Shown piece by piece: positions 1 through 8,457 of a DNA stretch of 64,000 nt. The stretch is from Varibaculum cambriense (GTDB lineage Bacteria; Actinomycetota; Actinomycetes; Actinomycetales; Actinomycetaceae): contig NZ_PKHX01000009.1 in the NCBI RefSeq assembly GCF_002848005.1, forward strand, positions 52,172-116,171, read 5' to 3'. The position numbers and the translations under genes were made by a program. The notes beneath the pieces are model-generated. The model was not told the DNA's origin. It ran no database searches and saw nothing but the letters and a program-made list of their open reading frames with translations. How positions within the stretch are numbered: position 1 is the stretch's first letter; each line of letters opens with the position of its first letter.

Positions 1-645
1 TCCTGCGGGGTGCAAATGGCTTCGATTATTCAGGTGAATGATCCCGAAAAGAAGCGGCAGATTTCTCTGGTTTCTAAACAGGACTATATTGCCGATGCTC
101 CGCAGCTGTGGATTTTTCTTACCGATCTGTACCGTTCCTACCGGATAGTGGAGGAAAAAGGCGAGCAGACCGCCAGTGTGCGCGGTATGGACGGTTTTTT
201 CCAGGGCTTTACCGATGCGGTACTGATGGCGCAAAACTTGGTGAATGCCGCCGAATCCCTGGGGTTAGGCACCTGTTTCTTAGGGTCAATCTTGAACGAT
301 CCCGCACGGATGATTGAGATTTTGCAACTGCCGAAACTGACTTTCCCTGCCCTCGGGGTAATGTTTGGCTACCCGGGGCAACAGCCGCAGCTCAAGCCGC
401 GAATGCCGATGGAGCTGCGCATGTTTGAGGACTCCTATAACTGTTTCGGGGGCTCCTATCTGGAGGAGTTCGCGGATTATGACCAGGAAATGACTACCTA
501 CTATGACACTCGGGCACACGGCCAGCGCTCGGATACTTTCACCGATAGCCTCACCCGAATCATGCTACGAGACGCTCCCCTGCGCCGCGGAATGCTAAAT
601 GCGGTGCGCGCCCAGGGCTTCGACCTCGTCCTCCAGCCCCGCTAA
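1..645 (+). CDS. Nitroreductase family NAD(P)H oxidoreductase (5' end outside window)
   Basis: The frame is open from the left edge; the first possible start (GTG at 10) lies inside the domain, so the N-terminal FMN-binding part is missing. The remaining ~214 residues resemble the NfrA/SnrA type of flavin-dependent nitroreductase: a VNDPEKK strand, the LVNAAESLGLGTCFLGSI helix-strand typical of the FMN-binding core, then FPALGVMFGYPGQQPQLKPR, the usual GYP-x-KPR segment of this family. Enzymes of this type reduce nitro compounds, quinones or flavins with NAD(P)H in the cytoplasm. The C-terminal ~70 residues form the usual variable helical tail. Substrate cannot be read from sequence. Confidence 0.8.
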   Translation, partial: SCGVQMASIIQVNDPEKKRQISLVSKQDYIADAPQLWIFLTDLYRSYRIVEEKGEQTASVRGMDGFFQGFTDAVLMAQNLVNAAESLGLGTCFLGSILNDPARMIEILQLPKLTFPALGVMFGYPGQQPQLKPRMPMELRMFEDSYNCFGGSYLEEFADYDQEMTTYYDTRAHGQRSDTFTDSLTRIMLRDAPLRRGMLNAVRAQGFDLVLQPR

Positions 646-738
646 AGCTTAAATCAGCTATAACGCCTTGCAATTGCAGAGCTTCAATAGCATTATCGCC
701 TACCGTTTAAGTCCCCATGCGGGAAAGGAAGTCTGCTC

Positions 739-972
739 GTGTCCGAACCAGATAGTTTTCAAGTAGAGCTTAGGGGCTTTACGTTTGAGGTTGAAACATC
801 CTCTCTTGGGTACTCTGTTTTTTGGCTAGATTGCCCTGACGAAACCTACCCCTCTGGTTATAGTGCATTTCAGAGCAGAAGCAACCATGATTCAAGGAAA
901 CCAAATGCCCGTGAGGAGATTGTTCGCGACATTGAAGATTGGCTTGAAACTGAGCTTAAAGATAGGTGCTAA
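739..972 (+). CDS. Small hypothetical protein, 77 aa
   Basis: GTG start preceded by a GGAAAGGAAG purine stretch about 10 bases upstream. The 77-residue acidic protein has no signal peptide or membrane segment; it has an aromatic centre (YSVFWLDCPDETY) and an Asp/Glu-rich amphipathic C-terminal helix (REEIVRDIEDWLETELK). I do not recognise a family. It sits alone between the nitroreductase gene and a pair of 45-bp repeats. A short solitary gene of unusual composition may be horizontally acquired, but this is a guess. Confidence 0.5.
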   Translation: MSEPDSFQVELRGFTFEVETSSLGYSVFWLDCPDETYPSGYSAFQSRSNHDSRKPNAREEIVRDIEDWLETELKDRC

Positions 973-1004
973 CCGCACCTGACATTAACTGTGCTAGCAA
1001 CTGC

Positions 1005-1203
1005 TCTAACTATAACATTGTTAGAGTACGTTACAGTAGGCGTTACAGCTTCTTTATTCAATGCCAGCCGTAAGAACATTTCAAGGACTTTACCTGCAAT
1101 TACAGATTGAATGGCAGCAAAACGGCTGTTAACAATAATCCCCCTCAAAGCGATTTACTCTAACTGTAACAATGTTAGAGTACGTTAAAGTAGGCGTTAT
1201 AGC
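1005..1203. repeat. Pair of 45-bp imperfect direct repeats, each with a 7-bp inverted repeat
   Basis: Copies at 1005-1049 and 1159-1203 differ at only a few positions. Including the base just before each copy, each begins with CTCTAAC and carries GTTAGAG nine bases later (a perfect 7-bp inverted repeat), followed by the common tail TACGTTA-AGTAGGCGTTA. They occupy the 378-bp gene-free stretch between 972 and 1351, in which I see nothing else. They could be paired operators for the downstream membrane protein gene or remnants of a small repeat family. Confidence 0.7.
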
Positions 1204-1350
1204 AGCCCCGCTGAAGTCGCAAGATAGAGCTTAGTTAGCACCTGGGGATCTTGGTTTAGGCAGCAATCTTAAATATCACTGCTAAAATCCAATTATTCTC
1301 ATCTCTTAAAAACTCCCGTTAATAGGCGGGACATACCCCAGGACGCTCTA

Positions 1351-3000
1351 ATGGATGCTAGACCCGATTCAGACTATTCATCTTCAAGTTCCACGCCAGA
1401 AAACCCCTGGATATCTAAATACTTATTTAAGTCGGCGCTATTTGGCCTGATACTTTTCAGTGTGATTATCGGGCTACTTTCCTATTTCCTGGATATTTCT
1501 TTCCTGCATTCCGGGGCTATCCCGACAATAATCACCTTTACTCTTTTCTGGGTGCTGGGGTGGGCAAGCTACGAGGATGAGCTTCCCACCGTAACTACTA
1601 TCACTTACGGAAAACATACGCGACGAGCTCTCCGGCCGTTCCTGGTGGTATTGGCTCTGCCCTTTGTCTGGCCCTGGCTTTTCACCTTGCTAGTAATCGT
1701 GGGTGGCGGAAGTTATACTCCGTCTTGGTTTTCTGATTTTTTCCAGGTTTTATATCGATTTCATTCCACTGGATTATTCGGGGCAACCATCATTACTTTA
1801 TTGGTGGCTTTACTCGGCGATTTTATTTCCGCCCGACGATCCCGCGCCCTTTACAAACCTGACGGTCCTCATGAACCGCTTCCGATCCCTAGTGTCTCCG
1901 ACTTTCTCTTGTCGATACTCCTCTTACGAGTAGGCATAGTTATCGCATTTGCGTCCTGGACAATTGCTCTTGTCGACCTGTCACAAGCAATTGGTTTAAC
2001 CGAGATCTACGCTGCCTCCGGGTTCATGGAGCCTTGGCCGTGGAACATTCTCCACGGTATCCGAAATCTCACTGAATACGGGGTTTTACCCTTAGTGGTT
2101 ATAGCTGGTGCCATTGGGTACGCAGTCTCTGTCGAACAATATTATTCGGAGACCTTCCCCTCTGACTATAGTGGTCTACGCAGTGCCATGATTTTTTCTG
2201 CATCTTTGCCGTTGAGACTATTGGTGTGGTTTTGGGCTTTGACCGCATTTTTCCTAGCTTCCTCCGAAACCTCAACTGATTATTTTCCCGGCAACTTCGC
2301 CGTGGTCACCAGCATTATTGCTCCCTTGCTACGTTGGCAGGTACAAGTGGCGCTGGTACTGCTGATACTTGCGGAGACCCTTTACTACGCGAATGAAAAT
2401 TGTGCCAAGTTGAGCAGCTACCCCAAGCGATTCCACGCTTTGGGCATCCTAACCTTGATGGCGAGCATATTTTTTGCCTGCTGGGGAATTATCGTAAGGA
2501 GTTATACCTATCCGGATGAAACCTCATCGTGGACTCAAACTTTCAGCCTGCTGAAAGAACTAGGTTACGGAGCTTGGTTGGGAACCAACCCTTGGGCTGC
2601 AGTGATAGATACGGTGGGCATCATCCTGGCAATAATATTTGCCATAGTTGCTGTCATCGCGCTGCTTAGTTCCGGCGGTGACTCAGGATCCGGTTCCGGC
2701 GGTGGCGGTGGCGGTGGCGGCGGAGGCGGCGGATACTCATCGGATTCCAAGGAAAAACAGACAGTTGTTCGTACCGATTTCACCGGACGAAAACTAGCGA
2801 CATCCAGAATAAGTTTCAACGGTGAGATCCTGGATAACGAGTGGGGATCCCCCATTGGGAGAATCGACCGAGACCCCTTCGGAGCTATTAATGAAGTTGA
2901 ATGGGAAGGTAAAAAGGCTGAAGTTAAACATCACTGGTTTGATTCCGGCGCAGATTTGTGGGTTGACGGTAATATGGTGGGACAGATCCGAGAAGAATGA
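1351..3000 (+). CDS. Polytopic membrane protein with poly-Gly linker and small C-terminal domain
   Basis: 549 residues. After a short Ser-rich N-terminus there are about ten hydrophobic segments between residues 28 and 445, the first around 28-48 and a strong one around 98-120. An uninterrupted run of twelve glycines (~residues 453-464, preceded by GSGSG) then links the membrane part to a ~75-residue cytoplasmic or external domain rich in Trp, Asp and Lys, with GEILDNEWGSPIGRIDRD and WVDGNMVGQIREE, suggestive of a small beta-sheet domain. I do not recognise the family. ATG is chosen with an AGGA ten bases upstream. Solitary gene; the next genes are convergent. Confidence 0.65.
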   Translation: MDARPDSDYSSSSSTPENPWISKYLFKSALFGLILFSVIIGLLSYFLDISFLHSGAIPTIITFTLFWVLGWASYEDELPTVTTITYGKHTRRALRPFLVVLALPFVWPWLFTLLVIVGGGSYTPSWFSDFFQVLYRFHSTGLFGATIITLLVALLGDFISARRSRALYKPDGPHEPLPIPSVSDFLLSILLLRVGIVIAFASWTIALVDLSQAIGLTEIYAASGFMEPWPWNILHGIRNLTEYGVLPLVVIAGAIGYAVSVEQYYSETFPSDYSGLRSAMIFSASLPLRLLVWFWALTAFFLASSETSTDYFPGNFAVVTSIIAPLLRWQVQVALVLLILAETLYYANENCAKLSSYPKRFHALGILTLMASIFFACWGIIVRSYTYPDETSSWTQTFSLLKELGYGAWLGTNPWAAVIDTVGIILAIIFAIVAVIALLSSGGDSGSGSGGGGGGGGGGGGYSSDSKEKQTVVRTDFTGRKLATSRISFNGEILDNEWGSPIGRIDRDPFGAINEVEWEGKKAEVKHHWFDSGADLWVDGNMVGQIREE

Positions 3001-3117
3001 TCACCATGATTTCTCGGCTCAGCAGAAGTTTGCAGCTCCGTTGAGCTGAAAGGTGCGAGGAGTTTTCTGCAAGCAGCTTTATAGCACTAGTAGCGTTTTT
3101 CTGGATCAGTTATTTTT

Positions 3118-3711
3118 TCAGGGGCGAGGGCGCGGATTCTTTGGTCGCGGCTGTTTCTTTGCTAGCGGCTGTTTCTTGGGCACAAACAGATTCGTCATAT
3201 CGACTTTTTCTAGTTTCAGCAGCTGGATTTTTCGCTCCATCCCGGCGCCGTAGCCGGTGAGGTTTCCGCCCGCGCCGATCACTCGGTGGCAAGGAACAAT
3301 GATCAGAATCGGATTTGCCCCTACCGCTCCCCCAACTGCCTGCGCCGACATTCGCGGGATTCCTCGCTCCCGCGCTATTTGGGCAGCGATCTCCCCATAG
3401 GTAACGGTTTTCCCGAACGGAATGGTGAGCATGATTTCGCAAACCCGTTTTTGAAAGTCCGAACCCGAGAGCTTTAACTTTGGGGTAAACGAGGGCGCGC
3501 GTCCTCGAAAATAAGTTTCTAACCAGCGGGCGGTGTCCTGGAATATCGGCAAAGATTCTTCCCGAGGGCGGGTGCCCGCAATAGCTGCCCCCGCTACCTG
3601 CTGCGACGCCAGCCCCAGCCCAATCAACGCGCTACCATCACTGCGCATGGCAAGCTCGCCCAGCGGGGAATTATAGAACTGGATATAGGTGTCCGTTACT
3701 TTTTCCCTCAA
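3118..3711 (-). CDS. ogt: Methylated-DNA-[protein]-cysteine S-methyltransferase
   Basis: Suicidal repair protein that moves the alkyl group from O6-alkylguanine to its own cysteine. The frame contains the family hallmark VPCHRVIGAGG, with Cys as acceptor, preceded by the FGKTVTYGEIA helix-turn-helix region and followed by GNLTGYGAGMERKIQLLKLE. The open frame extends upstream to 3813, but I place the start at TTG 3711 (197 residues): it follows AAGGAG with a 6-base gap, begins just upstream of the YIQFYNSPLGEL strand that opens this family, and does not overlap the ATPase gene ending at 3759. The C-terminal ~20 residues are a Lys/Pro/Arg-rich tail (KKQPRPKNPRPRP) not typical of the family. Probably cotranscribed with the ATPase. 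Confidence 0.88.
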   Translation of the reverse strand: MREKVTDTYIQFYNSPLGELAMRSDGSALIGLGLASQQVAGAAIAGTRPREESLPIFQDTARWLETYFRGRAPSFTPKLKLSGSDFQKRVCEIMLTIPFGKTVTYGEIAAQIARERGIPRMSAQAVGGAVGANPILIIVPCHRVIGAGGNLTGYGAGMERKIQLLKLEKVDMTNLFVPKKQPLAKKQPRPKNPRPRP

Positions 3712-3758
3712 AATATCTCCTTTTCTTATCGCACTGGATACCCGAAAATCGCTGCGAG

Positions 3759-5063
3759 CTACCCCCAGTTTTGGGGATTTCCAATCGCATAAAGGGGTAC
3801 GTTTTGCATCCATTCTTGGTTGCGAAAACCAGAGAGGCTAAAACGCCGTAGCCGGGTGGCCTGCGGATAGCGTTCACTGAAGGCACGCAGACTGCGAGAG
3901 CGCAGATTTTCTTCCGCTTTAACTTCCAGCGCATACACTTGTCCAGATCTTTGCACCAGGAAATCAATTTCCCCGCGAGAATTCTCTGCCGACCAGTAAT
4001 AGGCTGCGGATTCACCTTCGGTTATCAGCTGTTGGCAGACGTATTGCTCGGTAAGAGCTCCCTTGAACTCGGTAAAAATCGCATTCCCATCAATAATGCT
4101 GGCTGCGTCCAAATCTGACATTGCCCCCAGCAACCCCACATCTACCAGAAATAACTTAAACGCTAGCGGATCCTGATACCCAGCCAAAGGAATCCCTGGC
4201 TTCTTTATTCGTGACACTTTGTGAGTTAGCCCGGCTTGAGTTAGCCAAGTAACCACTGAGCGGTAGTTCTTCGCCCTCGCCCCTTCCTTAATCTGCCCAA
4301 AAATAAACTTTTTGTTTTCTTTTCCCAGATGCACTGGAATGGAGTGCCACAGTTCCAGGGCGTTTTCTATATCTAATCCGGCAAGGTGTTTAGACATATC
4401 TCGCTCATAACCTTGCAGGATGGCACGTTGCACTTCGCGTACTTCCGGAATGCTTTCCGTGTGGATATAGGTGGAAACAGCTTCGGGCATTCCCCCCACA
4501 AAATAATACTGACGCAATAGTGATATCAGCTTGGGCGCGAAGCTGTTAAGCATCTCTTTATCACCCTCATCGATTAGTTCGCGCAGCTTGTCGTTACCGG
4601 TAGCGCTGAGGAATTCTCGAAAACTTAGCGGATACAGATTCAGGGTATTAACTTTCCCTACCGGATACCCGCTGCCAGAGTGAAAAGTAATCCCCAGCAG
4701 TGATCCCGCGACTGCTATCGCTTGCTGAGGTTCGTTTTCACAAAAGTATTTGAGGGCGGTAAGCGCCAGCGGACACTCTTGAATTTCATCTAGGATTATC
4801 AGAGTTTTCCCGGGTTCAATAGTTTCATCGGTTTCGATTTCGAAAGCGCGCAGCAGACGCTTAGTGTCAAACCCCGCCTCGAACTGGGCGCTGATCCGAG
4901 GGTTATGGTCAAGGTTAATGTAGGCAACGTTCTTGAAATAGCATTTGCCAAATTCGCGCAGTATCCAAGTTTTTCCCACTTGGCGTGCACCGTTTAATAT
5001 CAAAGGCTTGCGCCGAGCTGATTTTTTCCAGGCGAGTAACTGATCCATGAGGAAGCGTTCCAC
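3759..5063 (-). CDS. ATP-binding protein, AAA_14/DUF4143 family
   Basis: 434 residues. Walker A GARQVGKT lies near residue 25-32, Walker B LIILDEIQE near 108-116, with the AGSLLGI sensor segment following; the C-terminal half carries the DUF4143 region ending in a nuclease-like motif EIDFLVQRSGQVYALEVKAE (D-x..E-x-K, as in PD-(D/E)XK folds). The family is common in bacteria and archaea, usually solitary and of unknown role; some authors suspect mobile or defence functions. GTG start with AGGAGG six bases upstream. The 5' region is a striking 32-bp tandem repeat array ending close to the ribosome-binding site, so regulation through those repeats is likely. Confidence 0.85.
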   Translation of the reverse strand: MERFLMDQLLAWKKSARRKPLILNGARQVGKTWILREFGKCYFKNVAYINLDHNPRISAQFEAGFDTKRLLRAFEIETDETIEPGKTLIILDEIQECPLALTALKYFCENEPQQAIAVAGSLLGITFHSGSGYPVGKVNTLNLYPLSFREFLSATGNDKLRELIDEGDKEMLNSFAPKLISLLRQYYFVGGMPEAVSTYIHTESIPEVREVQRAILQGYERDMSKHLAGLDIENALELWHSIPVHLGKENKKFIFGQIKEGARAKNYRSVVTWLTQAGLTHKVSRIKKPGIPLAGYQDPLAFKLFLVDVGLLGAMSDLDAASIIDGNAIFTEFKGALTEQYVCQQLITEGESAAYYWSAENSRGEIDFLVQRSGQVYALEVKAEENLRSRSLRAFSERYPQATRLRRFSLSGFRNQEWMQNVPLYAIGNPQNWG

Positions 5064-5080
5064 TATGTTCCTCCTTTTAG

Positions 5081-5199
5081 ATTATGTCCTGATTTTAGCA
5101 CGATTATGCGAAAGTATGTCCTTATTTTGACACAATTATGCGAAAGTATGTCCTTATTTTGACACAATTATGCGAAAGTATGTCCTTATTTTCGCATAA
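5081..5199. repeat. 32-bp tandem repeats upstream of the ATPase gene
   Basis: Three units begin with ATTATGCGAAAGTATGTCC at 5103, 5135 and 5167, exactly 32 bp apart; a degenerate partial copy (ATTATGTCCTGATTTTAGCA) lies at 5081-5100 next to the ribosome-binding site of the minus-strand ATPase gene. The last unit ends in a 10-bp perfect inverted repeat, TTATGCGAAA (5168-5177) and TTTCGCATAA (5190-5199). Identical units without unique spacers exclude a CRISPR array. The position suggests iterated operator sites or binding sites for the ATPase itself. Confidence 0.85.
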
Positions 5200-5316
5200 A
5201 TTCGCTGCCGTTCGATAACTCTAGCGGAGAACCATAGTAGAAAACTCCGGTAAGACCGTCGTCAAGGCAATACGTCCGCGTTGCCTGGGAAGCTTCATTA
5301 ATAAACAAGCAGTTTC

Positions 5317-7296
5317 CTACTTATTGTTTTCTTCCCTCGCCCTCTTTCTCATGAGGATTCCCAAACCTGTAATCACGAGGCTTAACGCACTTAGCATTAA
5401 CGGAAGAGCGGCTGGTGCACCTGTCTTAGGAAGTGCAGCAGACTTCTTTACAGGAGTATTTGGAATCTCTTTTCCCGGTACCGGTTCAGGGTTCTTCGTG
5501 TAAATAGCGTATACAGTGATATCACTATTTACGATAGTATCCCCGCTAAATGCGGTACCCGTACCATCTTCCTTGGTATTCCACTCCTTGAAGGCATAAG
5601 TAGCCTTCGTTGGATCCTGCGGCATGGATTGGTCAGTCAAGGCATCGGTATCAATAGCCTTACCAGTCTCGACCTTAACGAATGCATATTTCTCCGCGCT
5701 GTTCATGAAGGTGACCGTGCTGTTCGTAGCCTTCGCAACGTATTCCACTTGGGGAACTGGGAATGATACTGCATCACCCTCTTTACCATTGGCATCCATT
5801 GGCTTCAAAGTTGCACTCTCGTTGGTATTAAGGATGTGAGTACCAGCTTGGGCAGGCACGTTTACCAGCTTTTCCTGGTAGTTGAGCGTTACCGCAGTTT
5901 TTGGATAAACCGTCTCGTTGATCTTCAGGATGAGCTTTTCCTTATTGCTGTCTTGAGCATCTGCCTTCTTGTAGATCAGCTCAAAGCGATAGGTGCCGCC
6001 TGTCTTTTTGCCAAAACCAAAGTGAGCATCGTCTTTACCAAGAGTTGTGTCTGTAATTTTTTCAGCGTTTAAGGTTTCATCAGCAATCTTGAGGCTCAAT
6101 TCTTTATCGTTATTGACGAAATCAAAATCTTTTCCTATATAGTCGACAACCGTTGAGCCAGTTGCTACTTTTTCGAGTACTTCCTTCTTAAGTTGCTCAA
6201 AATCGCTATTAAGCACACCATTATTGGATTTACGCGCGAGGTACTTCAAGAACAAAGAGCCATTAAAATCAGCCTTATTCTTGTAGTACACGTTCATTTG
6301 ATATCCAGCGTTTACCATCTCCTGGAAAACATCATCAGCTTTGATGAACGCAATATCGATATTCGCTGGAGCGTTATTTTCGATTGGAGCTACAACGCCC
6401 CTGCTTCCTCCACCTTTTTTACGAGAAAAGAAAGTATAAGCATAGTCATATTGTGCCCAGTTCGCCGCAGGATCCTTCTCTTGCTCACGATAGTAATCAA
6501 GATATTCCCCTAGTTTTTCAATACTTCCATTGAAAGCTGAAGCGGTTGAGAAGACAAAATTAGAACCATCTCTAAACTTCTTCCAGTCGTTCGCAAGATT
6601 GTATTCGCGGCTTTGATATTCCCAAATACCACCTTGCCAATCGTGCTGGTTACCATATTTACTTGGATCTTTTTGCTTATTCGGATTAAAGGAACGTGTA
6701 TAAGCTGTTTTGAAATCGTTATTTTTTGAATAAAGATAGGTAGCCCCATCACTAATTAAGATAATATGTTTGTTCTTAGCAGTGACTGTGGTATCCCCAT
6801 CCAGCATTTTCTTTGCCGCCAAAAGACCGGCATGCATATTCGTGCCAAATCCAACTACAGATGATTTTAATTTATTCTGTATATCATCATAGTTTTTCAC
6901 CACATCAGTAAGCTCTTGATGAACTTTGCCGGCATAATAAAAATTAACAATACCTACTTTGATGTTTAAACCTTTTTCATCAGCCTGCTGCTTGATATCA
7001 GTTAAAAACTGTTGTGCTTGAGCATCTATTCCAGTCGCATCACTTGCGCCACTCTTATCCAGCACAAATACTACATCCTGGGCCAGTACGTCTTCCTTAC
7101 CTGGGAATGACAGGGACATGTTTGTTGTTAACTGACTATCGAGTTTCGTGGCGGTTTTATTGTTTTTCGCTAATGCTTCATGTTGACCTGTTGCGGCTGT
7201 ATCATCAGCAAACGCCTGGGTAGTGCCAGTCATTACACCAAATGTTACTAATGTGGCTATCAATAGATTAGTTGTCTTTTTTACTAATGATTTCAT
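5317..7296 (-). CDS. Wall-anchored VWA-domain surface protein (LPKTG)
   Basis: 659 residues. Signal peptide at 1-31 (KKTTNLLIATLVTFGVMTG core, cleavage near AFA-DD). A von Willebrand A domain follows (~70-370) with the MIDAS-like DVVFVLDKSGASD; the canonical D-x-S-x-S is D-K-S-G-A here, and HIILISDGATY carries the later strand. Residues ~545-605 form one InlB-type B-repeat (YAFKEWNTKEDGTGTAF ... TVYAIYTKN). The C-terminus has LPKTG (622-626), a hydrophobic helix and a basic tail, so a sortase should anchor it to peptidoglycan. Likely an adhesin or pilus-tip-like protein. No sortase or pilin gene adjoins. The gene is more AT-rich than its neighbours, consistent with acquisition or mosaic evolution. 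Confidence 0.88.
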   Translation of the reverse strand: MKSLVKKTTNLLIATLVTFGVMTGTTQAFADDTAATGQHEALAKNNKTATKLDSQLTTNMSLSFPGKEDVLAQDVVFVLDKSGASDATGIDAQAQQFLTDIKQQADEKGLNIKVGIVNFYYAGKVHQELTDVVKNYDDIQNKLKSSVVGFGTNMHAGLLAAKKMLDGDTTVTAKNKHIILISDGATYLYSKNNDFKTAYTRSFNPNKQKDPSKYGNQHDWQGGIWEYQSREYNLANDWKKFRDGSNFVFSTASAFNGSIEKLGEYLDYYREQEKDPAANWAQYDYAYTFFSRKKGGGSRGVVAPIENNAPANIDIAFIKADDVFQEMVNAGYQMNVYYKNKADFNGSLFLKYLARKSNNGVLNSDFEQLKKEVLEKVATGSTVVDYIGKDFDFVNNDKELSLKIADETLNAEKITDTTLGKDDAHFGFGKKTGGTYRFELIYKKADAQDSNKEKLILKINETVYPKTAVTLNYQEKLVNVPAQAGTHILNTNESATLKPMDANGKEGDAVSFPVPQVEYVAKATNSTVTFMNSAEKYAFVKVETGKAIDTDALTDQSMPQDPTKATYAFKEWNTKEDGTGTAFSGDTIVNSDITVYAIYTKNPEPVPGKEIPNTPVKKSAALPKTGAPAALPLMLSALSLVITGLGILMRKRAREENNK

Positions 7297-7843
7297 CTTT
7301 TTTCTTCTTGTAGAAGGCTAAAACTTTTTTGCTGATTTGAAAAATGTTTAAAACTATTCAACACCACATACCTGCCTATCAGGTATTTAGCATTGCCTAT
7401 TCTGAAAAGCTATTTATAAATAAGCAGAACTATGCTGTCTGTCTGCCAAGGATTGTGTCAGTGTTGTCATGGCTTGTTGATCTTTTCATGATATTTTCTT
7501 GAGATAATCTGGGCTTTGTTCCTATTCTACCCCCCCCCCGCGCTTCGCCCTCAAACTAAATGAGCCACCAAAAAACTTTCGCGCTCAAATTTACACGAGG
7601 CACCACGCACCTGGTTTATTGAAGTTTAATAAGCTGCAGATACTGTCGGATCTCTGGCCGTAAAAGGGGTTTTAGAGAAAAGGGTGCTCCCGCCACCGTG
7701 TGTAAGGGCGTGGTGGCGAGAGCTGCAAGGGCGGGTGCCAAGCCAAAGCACCCAGGCTTCCAGAGCGGAAACACAACAAAAACGCTACTGGAAAGACTTT
7801 GCGCGATTCTACCTGCTAGCTTGCCGCAGGCAGTCGGCGAGAG
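7297..7843. other. Gene-free region upstream of the VWA surface protein
   Basis: 547 bp without a convincing gene. It contains a perfect inverted repeat (7368-7386), the self-complementary TATTTATAAATA around 7411-7422, a run of ten cytosines at 7530-7539, and an inverted repeat CGCCACC (7691-7697) / GGTGGCG (7712-7718) downstream of the minus-strand gene ending at 7844 that could act as a weak terminator. Short ORFs at 7684-7886 are not supported by ribosome-binding sites. Confidence 0.5.
7368..7386. promoter_or_regulatory. Perfect 7-bp inverted repeat, candidate operator
   Basis: ATACCTG, five bases, CAGGTAT. It lies 72-90 bp upstream of the start codon of the minus-strand VWA protein gene, where a repressor or activator site would be expected. 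There is no second copy nearby; the regulator is unknown. Confidence 0.4.
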
Positions 7844-8347
7844 TCAGGATTCTAAGCCACTTTCAAGATCGCTGAACGGATCGTAGCCACCTTCGCAAAC
7901 CTCGCGGGGACACCCCTGCCAGGTTTTGTAAAAGTAGCCGATAATATCGACCGCCACCGGATAGGGGTAGGCGGCGGCGACTTCGCCATTTATCTTTTTC
8001 GCGCTATAGGCCACGTGATCGTAGAAGAATTCGCAAACCTCCACGTAGTTCCACATCTTCTGGCATTCTGCACAGACTGCCAGATGCGGCACCATATCCC
8101 CCTCGAAGAATCCCAGTTCTTCCAGGTCAATTACCGCATCGATGCGCTCTAGCTCGTGGTCTTCCTCGCAGTCACACCACTGGATACCGGTGCGTTCCAT
8201 TTCCCAGGGATCGGCAAGTGAAGGTTCCTCTGCGGGGACTTCTAGCGGAGTAGGCGCCTGAGTGGGAGCCTCGGCAGCAAACGGATCGCGAGATGCCTCA
8301 AAGCGCGCGAAAACCTCAGTTACAGTGTTATTCGTATCAAAAGCCAT
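7844..8347 (-). CDS. Hypothetical acidic protein with paired cysteines, 167 aa
   Basis: ATG at 8347 preceded by AGGAGG with good spacing, so translation is convincing. The N-terminal ~55 residues are Pro/Glu/Ala-rich and probably disordered. The rest has WCDCEED (~57-63) and CAECQKMW (~91-98), two C-x(1-2)-C pairs that could bind one zinc, then aromatic helices (VCEFFYDHVAYSAKKI; YPVAVDIIGYFYKTW). No signal peptide or membrane segment. I do not recognise the family. It has a long leader with an apparent stem-loop (8404-8457). Confidence 0.65.
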   Translation of the reverse strand: MAFDTNNTVTEVFARFEASRDPFAAEAPTQAPTPLEVPAEEPSLADPWEMERTGIQWCDCEEDHELERIDAVIDLEELGFFEGDMVPHLAVCAECQKMWNYVEVCEFFYDHVAYSAKKINGEVAAAYPYPVAVDIIGYFYKTWQGCPREVCEGGYDPFSDLESGLES

Positions 8348-8403
8348 GATGGCCTCCTAAAAATCGTAGTTCCCAACCCGGCATTCCCGAGAGGGCGAAT
8401 CTT

Positions 8404-8457
8404 CCTTCGAGGGCACCGACTTACGATTGATCCGGTTGCCTGGAGACCTGTCGAAGG
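8404..8457 (-). promoter_or_regulatory. Possible structured 5' leader of the 167-aa gene
   Basis: On the minus strand CCTTCGA pairs with TCGAAGG across 40 bases, and inside the loop GGCAACCG faces CGGTGCC, giving a nested stem with one bulge. It lies 57-110 bases upstream of the start codon at 8347. I cannot match it to a known riboswitch; the evidence is base pairing only. Confidence 0.3.

Noticed and set aside
5081..5199. CRISPR array
   Set aside because: Units are joined head to tail without unique spacers, and no cas genes are near.
7684..7886. Two short ORFs on the plus strand
   Set aside because: No ribosome-binding sites, mutually overlapping, and composition matches an intergenic inverted-repeat region.
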